Shown here: one piece after another, positions 23,380 to 35,315 of the stretch
Layout of the letters: each line of letters opens with the position of its first letter
Position numbering within the stretch: position 1 is the stretch's first letter
Source: Lasiodiplodia sp. COLG20
Taxonomy: Eukaryota; Ascomycota; Dothideomycetes; Botryosphaeriales; Botryosphaeriaceae
DNA length: 64,000 bases
Assembly: GCA_009801085.1 (NCBI GenBank)
Contig: VNWV01000001.1
Span: 7,130,001 to 7,194,000 of the forward strand
Direction: 5' to 3'
Notes under the pieces: generated by a model
What the model saw: only the letters and a program-made list of their open reading frames with translations
The model's database searches: none
Told to the model about the DNA's origin: nothing
Program-made: the position numbers and the translations under genes

Positions 23380-25113
23380 TTTGGTGGATTGGTTTGTTTG
23401 TTTGTTTGGTTTGGCAAAGTTGGATTGGCTTTCAAAGATTGAAGTGTGGAATGTCCGTCTGGATGTCTTGCACAGCAAGGAACGAATGAAGTAGAGAACT
23501 GTTGAGGTGAACCTGTCGAGAAAAGCTTCAAACGAGCGAAGTCACAGCTCTTTAAAGACCATTAGGAGCCCAGCCATGACAAGCCTTTTGGCAAACACGA
23601 AGTAGAGGCGATTCTATGTGGAGAGTTCCGTGAAACGCTCAGGTGGAGATCAAACAGATTCAGCATCTATTGCGTAGCCGGCGGGGTGCCAAGACAACAA
23701 GCGACTAGGTGTGGAGGGCGTCGGTAGGTGGAATAACACGGGAAACAGTGAAGAAACGCCGGGAGATTTGCGGTTGACGGCTTGGCGCTTCGGGTTCATG
23801 GACGGGGCAGGGTGTTGAAGCATGGGCATGCAGTCTTGGCACGGCTTGCCGCTGTTAAACAGCTGTTTAGGCGGGCTAGGCATTCATCAGTTCGAAACAT
23901 CGGGAGGTGATATTGGAGAAGATCGCAGCAGTTTCAGGAAGCATTGTGGTGGCACAGGCAGGACCTGGCCCGCGGCAAGGATCTACCCTCACCCAACGCG
24001 GACAATTAGGCGTAGCCATCAGCGCGCGGCCTTCATTTATCGTGGGACAGACATCAATATAGATCGGACCCACCCACAGTCCCCGGGCGGAGCGTTAGGA
24101 GACGGTGAGGAGGGCGGAGGAGCCTTCGGGGCTCGCAGTCCGTCATCCCACCGTCAGGCCGTCAGCGAAGTGCGGCGCGTAGCGACATGAGGAGCGTCAG
24201 GGGCGTTGCCAGCAGGGTGTTTCAAGGCCCTGGGATGGCTGGCAGATGCAGCTGAAAGCGTTAGTGATCTGAGGGCGGGAGCTGGAAGCGAGCGGTTTTC
24301 CCAGGGCGGAGCGGAGTCTGGGCCTGCGCCCGACGAGACCAGACACGGCAGAGCTGCGAAACGGCGAAGCATGAACTGCCGAGAGAGCGGCACAGCGCTG
24401 GTGTTTCTGCACCGAGACGCCTTGAAACACCCGCAACGGACGAGAAGCTCGCCACTCCGTTCCGCGGACGTCGGAGCCCAGCGTCCCGACGAGGCAGCCG
24501 CGCGGTGCACGTGACCTCATTCGGACGACTCGCTCGGATTTGCAGCCTCTCCGCCCCCCAACCACTCAGAGCCTCTATTTCCGCCCACGTCCACCCGCGT
24601 CGGTGCGATAACGCGTCGGCCCCTAGCCCGATCGGCAGCGCAATGTTGCATCCAGGTCATTGCTGTGGAGCGCGTCACTCCTCGAATGACGCGCTTTTAT
24701 CGCCTGAGGTGACGGTACCTGCAGCTGCGCCTACTCGTACACCGTAAACGCCGCGAGCGGTTAGCCTCAGGCACCCTCTCGCACCCTCCTTTGTCGCGAG
24801 CCCACTGCGCGCTTGTCGCTCACTCACCACACTCCAGCCTGGCCGCCGTCTCGTCCAAACTGCAACACCATCGCTTTGCCACCATGTATACACCCACTCT
24901 TGCGCGGCCATCGCTGTGCAGCGCCGTCCCCGCCCGGCTAAAGCGAAGTGCGGAGTCATGTCAATCGCTAGCCTTCCCCGCGCAGAGATATGGCCGTAGC
25001 AGGTGAAGGTTACAGTCGGCAAACCAGGTAAAGTGGGAGGCGAAGTAGATATCAAAATGCTACCATCACGTCCCTTTGCTGTTCAATTGCGCCTCTCTTG
25101 TTTTTCTGCAGCC
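23380..25113. promoter_or_regulatory. Divergent promoter gap, pectate lyase and fucosidase
   Basis: About 1.7 kb separates the starts of two divergent secreted-enzyme genes. On the pectate lyase side, a repeated GTTT run (the leader, read as CAAA on its own strand) lies at 23391-23410, and a TTTAAA TATA-like element is near 23551, about 170 bp before that ATG. The rest is GC-rich with short chance frames. Co-regulation of the two genes from this gap is possible but is inference. Confidence 0.45.
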
Positions 25114-27583
25114 ATGGTGCTCCCGACATTTGGTGCTGCTTACCTCCTAGCGGCGGCCGTGGGCTGTGCAGCTGCCCCTTCACCACTACATGGCCGCAGC
25201 GCAAACACCAGCCAAGTGAGCATCGCAGATCTCTGCTTCACGCTGCAAAACTGATATCCAGCAGGCCGTTTCTGTTCCGCTCACCCAGTACCTCAACAAC
25301 AGAGCCTTCGGCAGCTTCCCTGGAGATGCCGACTTCGACGGCTCCCTGCAATCCTACCCGGCCGCCGAGTTGAAGTATTCTGGCTCCTTCGCCTCGAGCG
25401 CTACCGGAGTCGACTACGTGTTTCCCGCTGCTCCGCTCTCGAATGCCAGCGACAATGTGCTTTGTCTCGGACAGACTGTCTCTGTTCCGCCAGCGAGTTA
25501 CCTCAGCGCTCAGCTATTGGTCGCCAGTGACAAAAGAGACACCATCGTCTCTGACAACATCACTTTCACCTATGCCGACAACACAACTTCTGTCCTTGAG
25601 ATCCGCGCAGAGCCGTGGTGGGCTTTCCTGACCATGTACAAGGGCGAGATCATCTTGCCTTACCGCTTCCTTTCCAATGACACCAATTCCAACACCACCC
25701 ACGTCTACGAGTGGACCGGCGCCTTGGATCCTACCAAGCAGCTAACGGCCATCTCTTTGCCATCCACTGCCAATACTACAACTGGCCGCATGCATGTTTT
25801 TGCTTTGTCGCTGCGAGGCGCCTCAGGGGTTCAGGTTCACCACATCCGCCCTACCCAAAAGCAGGACGAAAGCGATGCCAATGTGCAGATCGTCGAAGTG
25901 ACTATTGGTAATTCCGGTCCATCCTGGATACATGGTGATGGCTTTGAGGTGTCTATCGAAGCCCCTGGCGTTGAAACAGTCAAACCAGCCCAAGTCAAAC
26001 GCCTCCGAGTCGGTGACCAAAAGAAGGTCAACGTCGGAGTTGTAGGATCCACCAATGGGACTGCAGTAGTGAAGCTCTCGAGCAGAAATGAGACGATCAC
26101 TTTTACTTTCCCTGACACCGAATTTGGCCTAAAGGACTACACCGAGTCCCTTGACAGTCTCACATTGCATGAATCCCCTGAATGGTTCAACAACGCCAAA
26201 TTTGGTATTTTTATCCACTGGGGGCCTTACTCCGTGCCCGGCTGGGGCAACTCGACCCCCTACGAGGTGTACGCGGAATGGTACTGGTGGTACTCGCACC
26301 ACCTGGCCGCCGACAAGGCCGACACGTACGACTACCACCTGCGCACCTTCGGGCCCGACGTCAACTACGACGACTTCTTCGCCAACTTCACCGCCGCGAA
26401 CTACGACCCCAAGGCCTGGGTCGATCTCTTCGCCGACGCGGGCGCGCAGTATTTCGTCTTTACGACCAAGCACCACGATGGTTTCGCCGGTTTCGACACC
26501 AAGGAAACCTCAAACAGGAACTCCCTCAAGTACGGCCCTAAGCGCGATCTCCTGAGGGAGCTGTTCGACGCCGCCAAAACCTACCAGCCGCACCTGCACC
26601 GCGGCACCTACTTCTCCCTGCCCGAATGGTACAACCCAGACTTCGGGTGAGTACGCCCGCGCGCCGATCCCCCTCCCCCACCCACCCCGTTGGTGTTTTA
26701 GAAAACTAACGCACACGTGACAAGACCCTACGGCTTCGCCCAAAACGAAGGCAACGCATCAACGTCCTGGCCCGGCATCCTCGCGACGAACCAGTACACA
26801 GGCGAGACCGAACCCTACACGGGCTACATCCCGGTCGACGACTTCATCGCCGACGTCATGGTGCCGCAGCAGGAGATCCTGGCCTACGACTACGAGACGG
26901 AGATCATGTGGTGCGACTGCGGCGCCGCCAACGGCTCGGCCGCCTTCGCCGCCGCCTGGTTCAACAAGTTCCCCACCGCTACGATGAACAGCCGCTGCGG
27001 CATCGCGCAGGGCAGCGACTTCGACACGCCTGAGTACACGACCTTCAGCAGCGTCTCGCCCCGCAAGTGGGAGAGCAACCAGGGCATGGATCCGTATAGC
27101 TACGGGTACAACCGCGCGACGGCGGACGAGGCGTATATGAATGCGTCCACGGTCGTCGCGTCGCTGGTTGATATGGTGTCGAAGAACGGGAATCTGCTGC
27201 TCGATATCGGACCTCGGGCTGACGGCTCGATCGTCGAGGTTGAGGCGGAGAATTTGCGGATGGCGGGGAAGTGGATTAAGAAACATGATGAGGCGATTTT
27301 TAATACTACTTACTGGTTCGTTACGCCGGAGGTGGGGGATGTGCGGTTCACGCAGAATGCCGACGCGTTTTACGTTTTGTTTTTGGAGGAGCCGGCTGCT
27401 GGGGCGGATGTTCTGATTGAGGCGCCGTTGCCGGTGCTGCCGGGCGATAGTGTCACGGTGCTGAGCGAGGGGCTGGATGTGGAATGGGAGGCGGTTGATG
27501 GTGGGGTCAGCTTCACTTGGCCGGCGGAGATGGAGGGGAAGGGGGAGTACTGCTGGGTGGTGAAGATCGAGTATCGAGCTTGA
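25114..27583 (+). CDS. Secreted GH29 alpha-L-fucosidase
   Basis: Exons 25114-25215, 25265-26646 and 26725-27583 give 780 aa. The first exon encodes a signal peptide (MVLPTFGAAYLLAAAVGCAAA). The first about 290 residues form a beta-rich, N-glycosylation-rich domain placed before the catalytic domain. The GH29 core begins at WFNNAKFGIFIHWGPYSVPGW and continues with FTTKHHDGFAGFDTKETSNRNS and the WCDCG box, where Asp559 of EIMWCDCG fits the nucleophile. Then come NGNLLLDIGPRADGSI and a C-terminal beta domain. It should release terminal L-fucose outside the cell. The splice PDF|GPYGFAQN uses a GTGAGT donor. The next gene on the same strand encodes a fucose-lectin-like protein. Confidence 0.93.
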
Positions 27584-28472
27584 TCTTTACACGTAATCCC
27601 ATTCGGTTGGTTTACGATTGACGCTCAACGCCGACTTTACGAATGCTGGTACAGTACAAGACCATTCATTTAAGAATTAAAACAATACAGCCGTGCTTTA
27701 ATAACATCTCAATCCTTATGAAGTTTTTTTCATCGGTTAATATCCCTTCTAAGCCTTGATCGAGCCCATAGGCTTTCGCTCCAACTATTCTATCATTACA
27801 GTGTGGAAATTTACGGTGATGTGAGTGCCGTTAGCGCCATCTCAAAATCGATATTTCTTGGGGCCGTTCCAATGTTCAGAAGCCAGGGCAAGGCCGGGTA
27901 GCAAATGCTCGCCGAGTATGACGATAGGGGTGCCAGCTGATCCCGAACATCAATATCGGCGAAAGATCTGGCCGCCGGTGCAACTGGACTTAGAAGCCGA
28001 AAAATAAAAACAAGATCAAGGACGACTTGTGACATTTCCTCGCCGTGCCTTGCGGCTGTGCGACAAGCAAGGCTGCCTTTTTGCTTTAAAAAAAGACCGA
28101 CAATGCTACTAAGTCGGCACAACTGTCGTGGAGTATCTAGCCACCTGCATAGACAGTCTAGACCCCATGGCACAGGTATTTGTACGCCGAACCCATCTGC
28201 AGAAATGACTCGGTATTCATAGCCAAGGGTGTACCAACACGAGAATAGAGCGTTCAAAACGTGACGATAAGACCAGGCGTTATTTCACTGAGGTGGCGAC
28301 ATGAGTCTGTATCACAAACTTCAGGAATGTGCTTGCCTGATTGCCTTAGCGGAGATATGTTGTGGCTCTTCACCACAGTCCCTTACATAAAAGCTACTAG
28401 CCGCAACACTTCTCCTGTCCTAATTCATCTTTCCTTATTGTTTTCCATCCACGAAACTTATCTGAAAGGCTC
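27584..28472. other. Gap between fucosidase and lectin-like gene
   Basis: This 0.9-kb gap on the path of two + strand genes must hold the fucosidase terminator and the lectin-like gene promoter. It is fairly AT-rich near 27640-27740. No open frame has a recognisable motif. Confidence 0.4.
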
Positions 28473-30007
28473 ATGGAATCCATCAGTAATCTGCCCACGG
28501 AAGGCACAGAAAGTCCGAAAGCCATAGAACGGGTAGACAATTGCCTCCCTCAAGTCAGTTTCTCCACGCTACCTGAAACGCAAGATGAACGATTACCGGA
28601 AGCAATCACCAGCTGGGGCCCAGAGGCTATCAATCAGTCTTCTCCTGAGGTAGTTTCAGAGAAGGATCCACACAACGAACCGAAACCAGATCGGCGTCGC
28701 AAAAGAGCACTTCTATTGCTCTTGGCTGTAGTACTGATTTTTTGTGTGGTTGGAGCAACAATCGGAGGAGTCTTTGGCTCACGACAGAAAGAGAGTTCTT
28801 TGCCGGACAGCAATATTCAGTTTTCTGACGCCCCGCCAAACGCATCGTCGCTACCAAAACCACGCATTCTCTCCACGTCGTCTCTTGCCAGCTTGAACTA
28901 TACAGATGGCGATGGGATCGAGCATCACCGGGTATTTTTCCAGGCCACGAACAACACTATCTTCCAAACAGCATGGTCCTCTTCATCCAATGCTTGGACG
29001 GTGTCGCCAGTCACTACGAAGGAGAAACAGGAGAAGTTGTCACAACTGGATATTAGGAACGGCACACCTATTGCAGCCGGTGCCTATGTGGAGTCAAATA
29101 ATGTAAGGACATCAATTAATGTACATACGTACAATTTCTTTTTTGCCATGGACTCACAACAAGCAAGACCAACCACTTTCACATCTTCTACCTCGACTCC
29201 AAAAACATGATACGCGAACTGTACGCCGCCAATGATCCAGATGGCGCATGGACGACCGGCTCCGCCGACAACAGATTTCCCGCCAGTGCCACGACCAGGC
29301 TTTCCTACTATGGCAAGTCATGTGAGACATGGTGCAAGGACACGAACGCGCTCTTCTTCCAAGACCCGAACGGCGGAATTCAGTACCTCTCCTATGGCCG
29401 AATCAGCGGCCTCGACGACTGGACTCCCATCAGCCTGAACACCGACGACGCACTTGTTTCCGCGTCGACCGGCTACGGCATCGTCCCCATCCGAAGCGAC
29501 AAAGCCGAGGAACAAGGGTTGGCCGTGTTCTTCAATGCAGGTACAGTGCGGGAAGTCAGAGGCACAGACTATTTGCTTTTGCTTGGTATGTAAGCTTGCT
29601 GCAGTATGCCTGCTGCCGGACTTTCTTGTCTTCCTTCCGACTGATCCCATTTTTCACTAGGACCGTTTTTCGATGAGGTCATCGATCCGGAAGCATCTAT
29701 TGCTGCTTTCGCCTGGGGCGACATAGCTGTTGCTGGCGGCATAGGAGATAAGCAGGTTCTCTCTACCAGGCCGAAGTCACCGAGCGGAGGGGTGCTTATG
29801 TGGTCTTTCAACGACACGTGGAGTAGGGGCAGCAATGTTTCTGCGCTATCAGGTATCACCAGCAACTCCTCGTTGTCAGCAGATCAATCTGGAAGAGTAT
29901 ACGGTATGGTGAAGGCTGATGGTGGAGTTCAGCTCAATGCATGGGCCTGGCAGCCTGAGAGCCAGATTTTTAAGGAGATAGGGTCCGTAAATACTGAGAT
30001 CGGGTAA
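28473..30007 (+). CDS. Membrane-anchored fucose-lectin-like beta-propeller protein
   Basis: Exons 28473-29102, 29168-29585 and 29661-30007 give 464 aa. The N-terminal about 72 residues are acidic and cytosolic. KPDRRRKR then precedes one membrane span (about residues 79-102, ALLLLLAVVLIFCVVGATIGGVFG), a type II anchor by the positive-inside rule. The outer part has repeated blade-like units: HRVFFQATNNTIFQTAW, HFHIFYLDSKNMIRELY, TNALFFQDPNGGIQYLSYG and EQGLAVFFNAGTVREV. These resemble the repeats of the fungal fucose-specific lectin family (AAL type). The resemblance is from pattern memory, and the exact sugar-binding residues cannot be verified here. Several N-x-S/T sites are present. It lies 0.9 kb after the GH29 fucosidase on the same strand. 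Confidence 0.65.
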
Positions 30008-30926
30008 AATGGAAAAAGAGAAGGAATCCGTGAGTTTAGATTGTGGTATTTTTCTTGGCTTCGGTGTTTATCAATCTGTCTATGGGAAGATGGCGAAACA
30101 GAGAGGTCCAGCAGTCACAGGCACATCGGTACTGGTGGACGGTTAAAACTTAATACGCGACCGAACTCGGAATCATGCCAGAGAAATATCCTACGTCAGT
30201 CTATTCCAATGACATCGGTAGGAATGCGTGGCGGCGTGGCGTAGTGGATGTGGCCGATATCTCACAACCGGGGTGTTGATTGGTCGATGACTACAACCCA
30301 CGCCAGCCCCACATTTCGCGCGCGTGCGCGTTATCTCAACCTGGAATGTGAGCACATGTATTTAATGTTGCCTTCGCTCTTGTCTATCTGAGTTTATTTG
30401 GAATGCCTGCCTGGTAATGGCTGCATCCACAGTCTCGCTGTCGTTCCAAGCCAATACCGTCGGGCGGCGCGAGGAATCATTGTCACATTTTCACTCTTCT
30501 GCTATGGATAATTTCGTATCTACTTCCGAAAACCTTTTCCCCCTCGAAAACGCCAAGAACGACCGTGCTTTAGAAAACAGAAGGATGCGGTGCTGACAGG
30601 TCTGGTGGTGATTGGTCTGTCATCCGGTGGCGTTGATGCAACCTGCACGTTGCACAAGCGCTCCGATTCGCACAATCATTTCGCTTCCGCTCGGCTTTCG
30701 CGAGTTCGCGCGTTATACCAGCCTTACAAGTAGTAGCTATTTTCCCCTGCATTTGCCGTGGCCTGCTTACTTCCGCACCTCCACCGAACTGCCATACATT
30801 GCCTGGTCTCGTACAGCGCTCTCATACTCCCTGTCACTTGATTTCACTCTCGGGTCTAAGAGTTCGGGCCTTTCTTCGCCTTTTTGCAACCTCTGCTCAA
30901 CTCCTGACGCTGAGACATCGGTGACT
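30008..30926 (+). promoter_or_regulatory. Upstream region of the chimeric regulator
   Basis: This 0.9-kb gap holds a short alternating CG run (CGCGCGCGTGCGCG near 30317-30330). A 143-codon open frame at 30612-31043 overlaps the start of the next gene in another frame without any motif. No separate gene is seen. Confidence 0.4.
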
Positions 30927-33600
30927 ATGGTATTCTGCACCTATTGCGGCCAGTCATTTACCAGAGATGAACATCTCGAGAGGCATATCCTCACCCGTAC
31001 GTCACTAACCCCGTCAGTATTGCCGCCGTCCTCGTATTGTTGATCTCCTCTATTATAGACACCAATGTGAAGCCTTTCAAATGTTTTACATGTCACATGT
31101 CATTCGCTCGTAGGTAAGTACAGGAACGACATAGCTATTCTGGAGCCGCCAAGCTTACCGTTACGGTCCCACCTAGAGATCTCCTCCAACGTCACTACAC
31201 CGTCCACGGCCGCGACCAAGATAACCAAGAGGGGCTTCTTCCAGGCAACGGAATCATTCTCAAACCCGCCCACCGGAGTCCGATTGCCTGTAGTAATTGC
31301 GCAAAGGCCATGACAAAATGCAACAAGAAGTTCCCTTGTAGCCGCTGTGCCATTTGCGGCTTGGAATGCACTCCTCCTCCTTCCCGTAGAGTTAGGAAAC
31401 AGCAAGCCAGTAAAGTTAGCGCAGCTAGCTCCGGTTCTGCGGAAAGCACAGGAACAACCTCAGCAAGGGTTTCTGAAGCAGGAATCAATACACCTTACTT
31501 TGATACCCCCATCCCTTGCGAACCCACGACGACGGATGATAGCGAAAAGATTCAGACGCAGAACATCAACATTCCTTCCGATATGATTGGGTACATCATC
31601 GGTCGCGGTGGCAGCAAGATCAGCGAGATCAGGAAGAGTTCGGGTGCACGCATTTCCATCGCCAAGGCTCCCCACGACGAGACGGGCGAGCGCATGTTCA
31701 CCATTATCGGAAGCCCTAGCAGCAACGAGAAGGCACTGTACCTTTTATACGAGAACCTCGAAGCCGCGAATATGCGCCGCAGCCAGGCGCCCCAAGAATA
31801 TCTGGAAGAGAATGGTGTGATTGGGGAATGGGCTGAAACTGGAGACTCTGAAAATGTGCACACATGGTTCCTGGAGGAACCGATGTATCCAGAGCCATAT
31901 GAGACGACAGGAATGTATGTCAAAGTCTTCATATTACCGAAATTATATCGATCAACAATTGACTGATTATAGACATAAAACGAAAATTTCCAGTCCGTCG
32001 CCGCCGCCGGACCCCAAAGTTCCGAGAGAAGGTCATGATAAGAGGCTTAAAGATTACCTCATCAACTTATTGATGAGGAAAGCCAATGAACTACTTGGAT
32101 ACTCTTCTTCTGAAGCTTCCCTAAGTTGCGCCTCGTCTGACGAGAGTTCTGATACCTTGAGCGATGGAAGGCCTGATAGCGTCCACGAGGCCTTTCAAGA
32201 TGTCCGACACGGAGAAGGAACTTATCTTCAATCTCCATCAGATGCACCAGATGGAGGCAAAACGAACTCCCAGGGCGAGACATTCACGAGCTCCGCCAGT
32301 GGAGCAGAGGGTTCTTTTTCCAACAGTGGAAGTAAGAGGGAAAAAGACAGCAGGGATGAAGGAGAGGAAAACGAGGATAGAGGAAAGAGAAACAAGCGCA
32401 GGAAGGGCTTGCAACCTTCTGAGGACTCTAAGCGTGCACGTAGGTTTGCTTGTCCCTTTTACAAAAGGAATCCGGAACTCCATTCAGGCTGCACCTCTTG
32501 CGTATGGCCTGGCTTCGAAACAATAGCCCGTACGAAGTGAGTTATATCTGATCGTTGCAGGCAGGCTTATGAACCAGCTACTAATTTACTGTGAAGGGAA
32601 CACATCTACCGCAGGCATGTAAACCATGTCTGTCCAAGGTGCCATGAGAGTTTCGAGAGCAACGATGTACTCTTGAACCATTTGGCACAAGTTGAACGGT
32701 GCAACCCTGTTCATAAACCGCTACAGCAAGTAGGGATCGATGAGAGTCAGGTACAGAAGCTAAGACTCAGATTGCGTGGACGAGTCGACGAAGAAAAGTG
32801 GAGAAACATCTACCGTATCTGCCACCGGCTTGCTGAAAATGCTCCAACACCATCGCCATGTGAGTCTAATCCACAGAAGCCTGCTAATACGACTCTCACA
32901 CCTTCAATCAGACTGCGACCAGGATTCCCTAGCACTACAAGCCGTCGAGGGATATGACCAATTTCAACGCATTCACTTACCCAGCCGTATCCGGGAACGC
33001 CTGGAGGCAGAGGCCGACTCAAACCCAGAATTTGTGCAGCTTTACGAAGGCCTCCTCTCCCGCTTACCGGATATGATTCGGGAGGTCCAGATGTCTCTTT
33101 ACGAGACATACGCCAACCTTCAACGGGCTACCGCACATCCAAATCAGCCAAGAGATCAGCAAAACTCTCCAGCAAACACAAACATCACAACGCTCGCAGT
33201 TTTGCCACAAACGGAGCCTCCAGCACTAAATACATGGCGCAGCAATGTCATCCACCCACCCGTAGCTTTTGGACCGCCTCCGAACACGGAAGATGGTATG
33301 ACATTGGATGAGGCCCGACAGATTCACACACTATCGGATGAACAGCTGGATAAGAACAGTGATTCCGGGTACAGCACCAACCCACAAGCAAATGCTTCTA
33401 GCGATGGCCTTCACCCCGATATATCCTTACATGGTTCATCTCATCCGGAAGGGGATCACAGATTGAGGATAATGGAGGAAAACCCTGGCATGAGTCAATT
33501 CGAAGGTGACCCTTTATTCGGTCTCGACTTCGCTCTCGATCCCAGCTTTTTCGATATCCCGGATGTACTGCCTGAATTTGACCTTGAGTTCGGCGGCTGA
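30927..33600 (+). CDS. Chimeric C2H2 - Zn2Cys6 - KH - C2H2-family protein
   Basis: Six exons, 30927-30996, 31059-31113, 31177-31914, 31973-32536, 32615-32859 and 32912-33600, give 786 aa. Two C2H2 fingers come first (C4, C7, H20, H24; C32, C35, H48, H52). A Zn2Cys6 cluster follows (Cys80, 83, 90, 96, 99, 106; spacing 2-6-5-2-6). Then a KH domain spans about residues 168-238 with GRGG at 184-187. After a low-complexity acidic/basic linker comes the FACPFYKRNP...TIARTK...CPRCHESFES module of a large fungal C2H2 family, and a C-terminal LALQAVEGYDQF region with an acidic end. The first three domains lie in one exon and frame; the later exons join by a textbook 58-bp intron (GTATGT...CTGATTATAG). 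DNA binding is expected; RNA binding through KH is inferred. Two adjacent genes are possible but less likely. Confidence 0.72.
31553..31765 (+). other. KH RNA-binding domain inside the zinc-finger gene
   Basis: It encodes a type I KH domain: INIPSDMIGYIIGRGGSKIS, then RKSSGARISIAKAPHDETGE and RMFTIIGSPSSNEKALYLLYENLEA. This closely resembles the last KH domain of the fungal poly(C)-binding/Rnc1-like RNA-binding proteins, which normally carry three KH domains and no zinc fingers. The GxxG loop is intact (GRGG). It is in frame with the Zn2Cys6 cluster upstream. Confidence 0.85.
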
Positions 33601-33991
33601 TAGCATGTCCATTGCGCACAGTTGAAGCTGGGTATTCCTGAAGCTTGGCAGAGAAACGACACAGGTTCGCGAATCTTTGTGGAAAAGCAGACCCTGAGCA
33701 TACCATCTTCTTGCTTTGTTTTGCTTTATCAAACAACTTTTTTCATCAGCATAAAATGACCCTGATGTCCGATTAAAGAGGAGTTGTCGGATTGTATGCC
33801 GGATTGGTAAAAAAAAAAAATAGATAAACGATCAATTGCTCTCTTATTGAGACGCCTTAAATGTTGAATTCGTGATGCCCTGGAACTACTGGATAAGTGT
33901 CTTACACATCGAACAATTTAGGAAATGTGGGAAAAGATTAGACGGTTCTCTAGAAATCAATATGGGCGGCCTCACTAGGCCTGGCAAGCCC
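33601..33991. other. Short gap between convergent regulator and methyltransferase genes
   Basis: This holds the 3' ends of the two genes and an A run near 33809-33820. No gene is seen. Confidence 0.4.
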
Positions 33992-34750
33992 CTACTTGGG
34001 CGGATAGTAGACACACAGCTCAAATCCTCCAGAGTAAGGCACCACGATATTCGTGAAGCCGCTGCCCGGGGCCTTCATATACTCCAGCAATTCCTTGTAG
34101 CCACCGGCAGCCGTGATGGTGTTATCCACAAGAACGACCGCCCCGGGCCGCAATCTCGGCTGCACCAGCTTCAGCGTCGGCAACGCCAGCGCCGACCAAA
34201 CTGTCGTAACCCTGATCAGCATTCAACCCACCATCTCCTCACCGCACAGCAACTTACTATCCAGCAACAACAGATCAACGTTCTCCACCCCCTCCTTAAG
34301 CGTCTCGCGGATATCCCCGACGCGCAAATCGATCCACTTTTCGACGCTCTCCCCGCATTCCTTCCAGTGCGCCCGCGCCTGCTGCGCCTTCTCGACTTCA
34401 AACTCCGTCGCGATGACGGTTGCGGGCTGGCCGAGCGCGTCCGCGTTCCGCCCGGCGGCGAGAGCCAGATAGATGGTGCTGACGCCGAAGCTCGTGCCGG
34501 CTTCGATGATGTTTAGAGCGCCCTTAGCGCGGATGAGCTGGTACACAAAGTGGCATTTGTCTTCGTCGAGGGCGATGAATTTGTCGCGCATGAGAGTGTC
34601 GAAGTCGGAGGCGTCGGACGTCGAGGATACGAAGCGGGCGCCATCCTTTTTCAATTCTTTTTCTTGGTTGATGGACAGGGCGTGGAGTCTGGTCAAGAGG
34701 CTGTGGATGTGGGGCGGGGCGTCGATGGGTGAGGAGTTGGTGGAAGCCAT
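33992..34750 (-). CDS. SAM-dependent O-methyltransferase, family 3 type
   Basis: Two exons on the minus strand, 34750-34258 and 34200-33992, give 233 aa. The SAM-binding motif I reads IIEAGTSFGVSTIYLA at about residues 81-96. EFEVEKAQQA is the acidic ribose-binding segment. VENVDLLLLD|IWSALALPTLKLVQPRLRPGAVVLVDN rebuilds the metal/catalytic strand across the 57-bp intron. The acceptor is ACGACAG; the earlier ATCAG would break the frame. The length and order fit the catechol/caffeoyl-CoA O-methyltransferase-like family (PF01596 type). The substrate is unknown. The first ATG with a Kozak-like context (gaagccATGG on its complement) is used, and the longer open frame to 34840 is leader. Confidence 0.85.
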
Positions 34751-35315
34751 GGTGTGTTCGTGTTTATTCAGTTGTGTTTTCTTTTGGTAGGCACTGATGG
34801 ATTTGTTGATTGAAGGCGGTTGTAGTTGGGTATATGTCAATGCATTAGCATTGATGATCGGGGCCTACTTATATGTGAGTCACCCTTGCTTGAGGAGGGG
34901 GTTTGGTGGACCGTTCCGAATGCGGAGTAACATGACCGTTGAAAGCCGTTTCTCCGCGGCGATGCCGGATGCTGGATCTTGGTACCGCGGCTAAGGGTGT
35001 CGCATGAGCGAGGGGTGAGTGAGGGGCTACCTCCGATGTCGTGGTTAAGGTAAGCCAAGCTTACGTAGCACGCGGACCTGGCGGCAGTGGCGCGTATGCG
35101 CCCGCATAGAGATACTTACTGGGGATTAGTGGAAAAGCAAATCGATGAAGATAGCAGTTTTTTTGATGCCGTCCCGTGATTCGGGATTCTCAACCCCATG
35201 ATACACCTCTTTTTAAGCATGGAAGAAAATTTGCCGCTCACAGGTTAAGATGATGCGCGGTGGAAAATCCTTTCTGAGTAACGGTATATTCGGCCTCTCA
35301 ATTCCATTGTTGACA
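34751..35315 (-). promoter_or_regulatory. Upstream region of the O-methyltransferase
   Basis: This 0.56-kb gap lies between two minus-strand genes. No open frame with a motif was seen. It must contain the DUF1993 gene terminator and the methyltransferase promoter. Confidence 0.4.
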
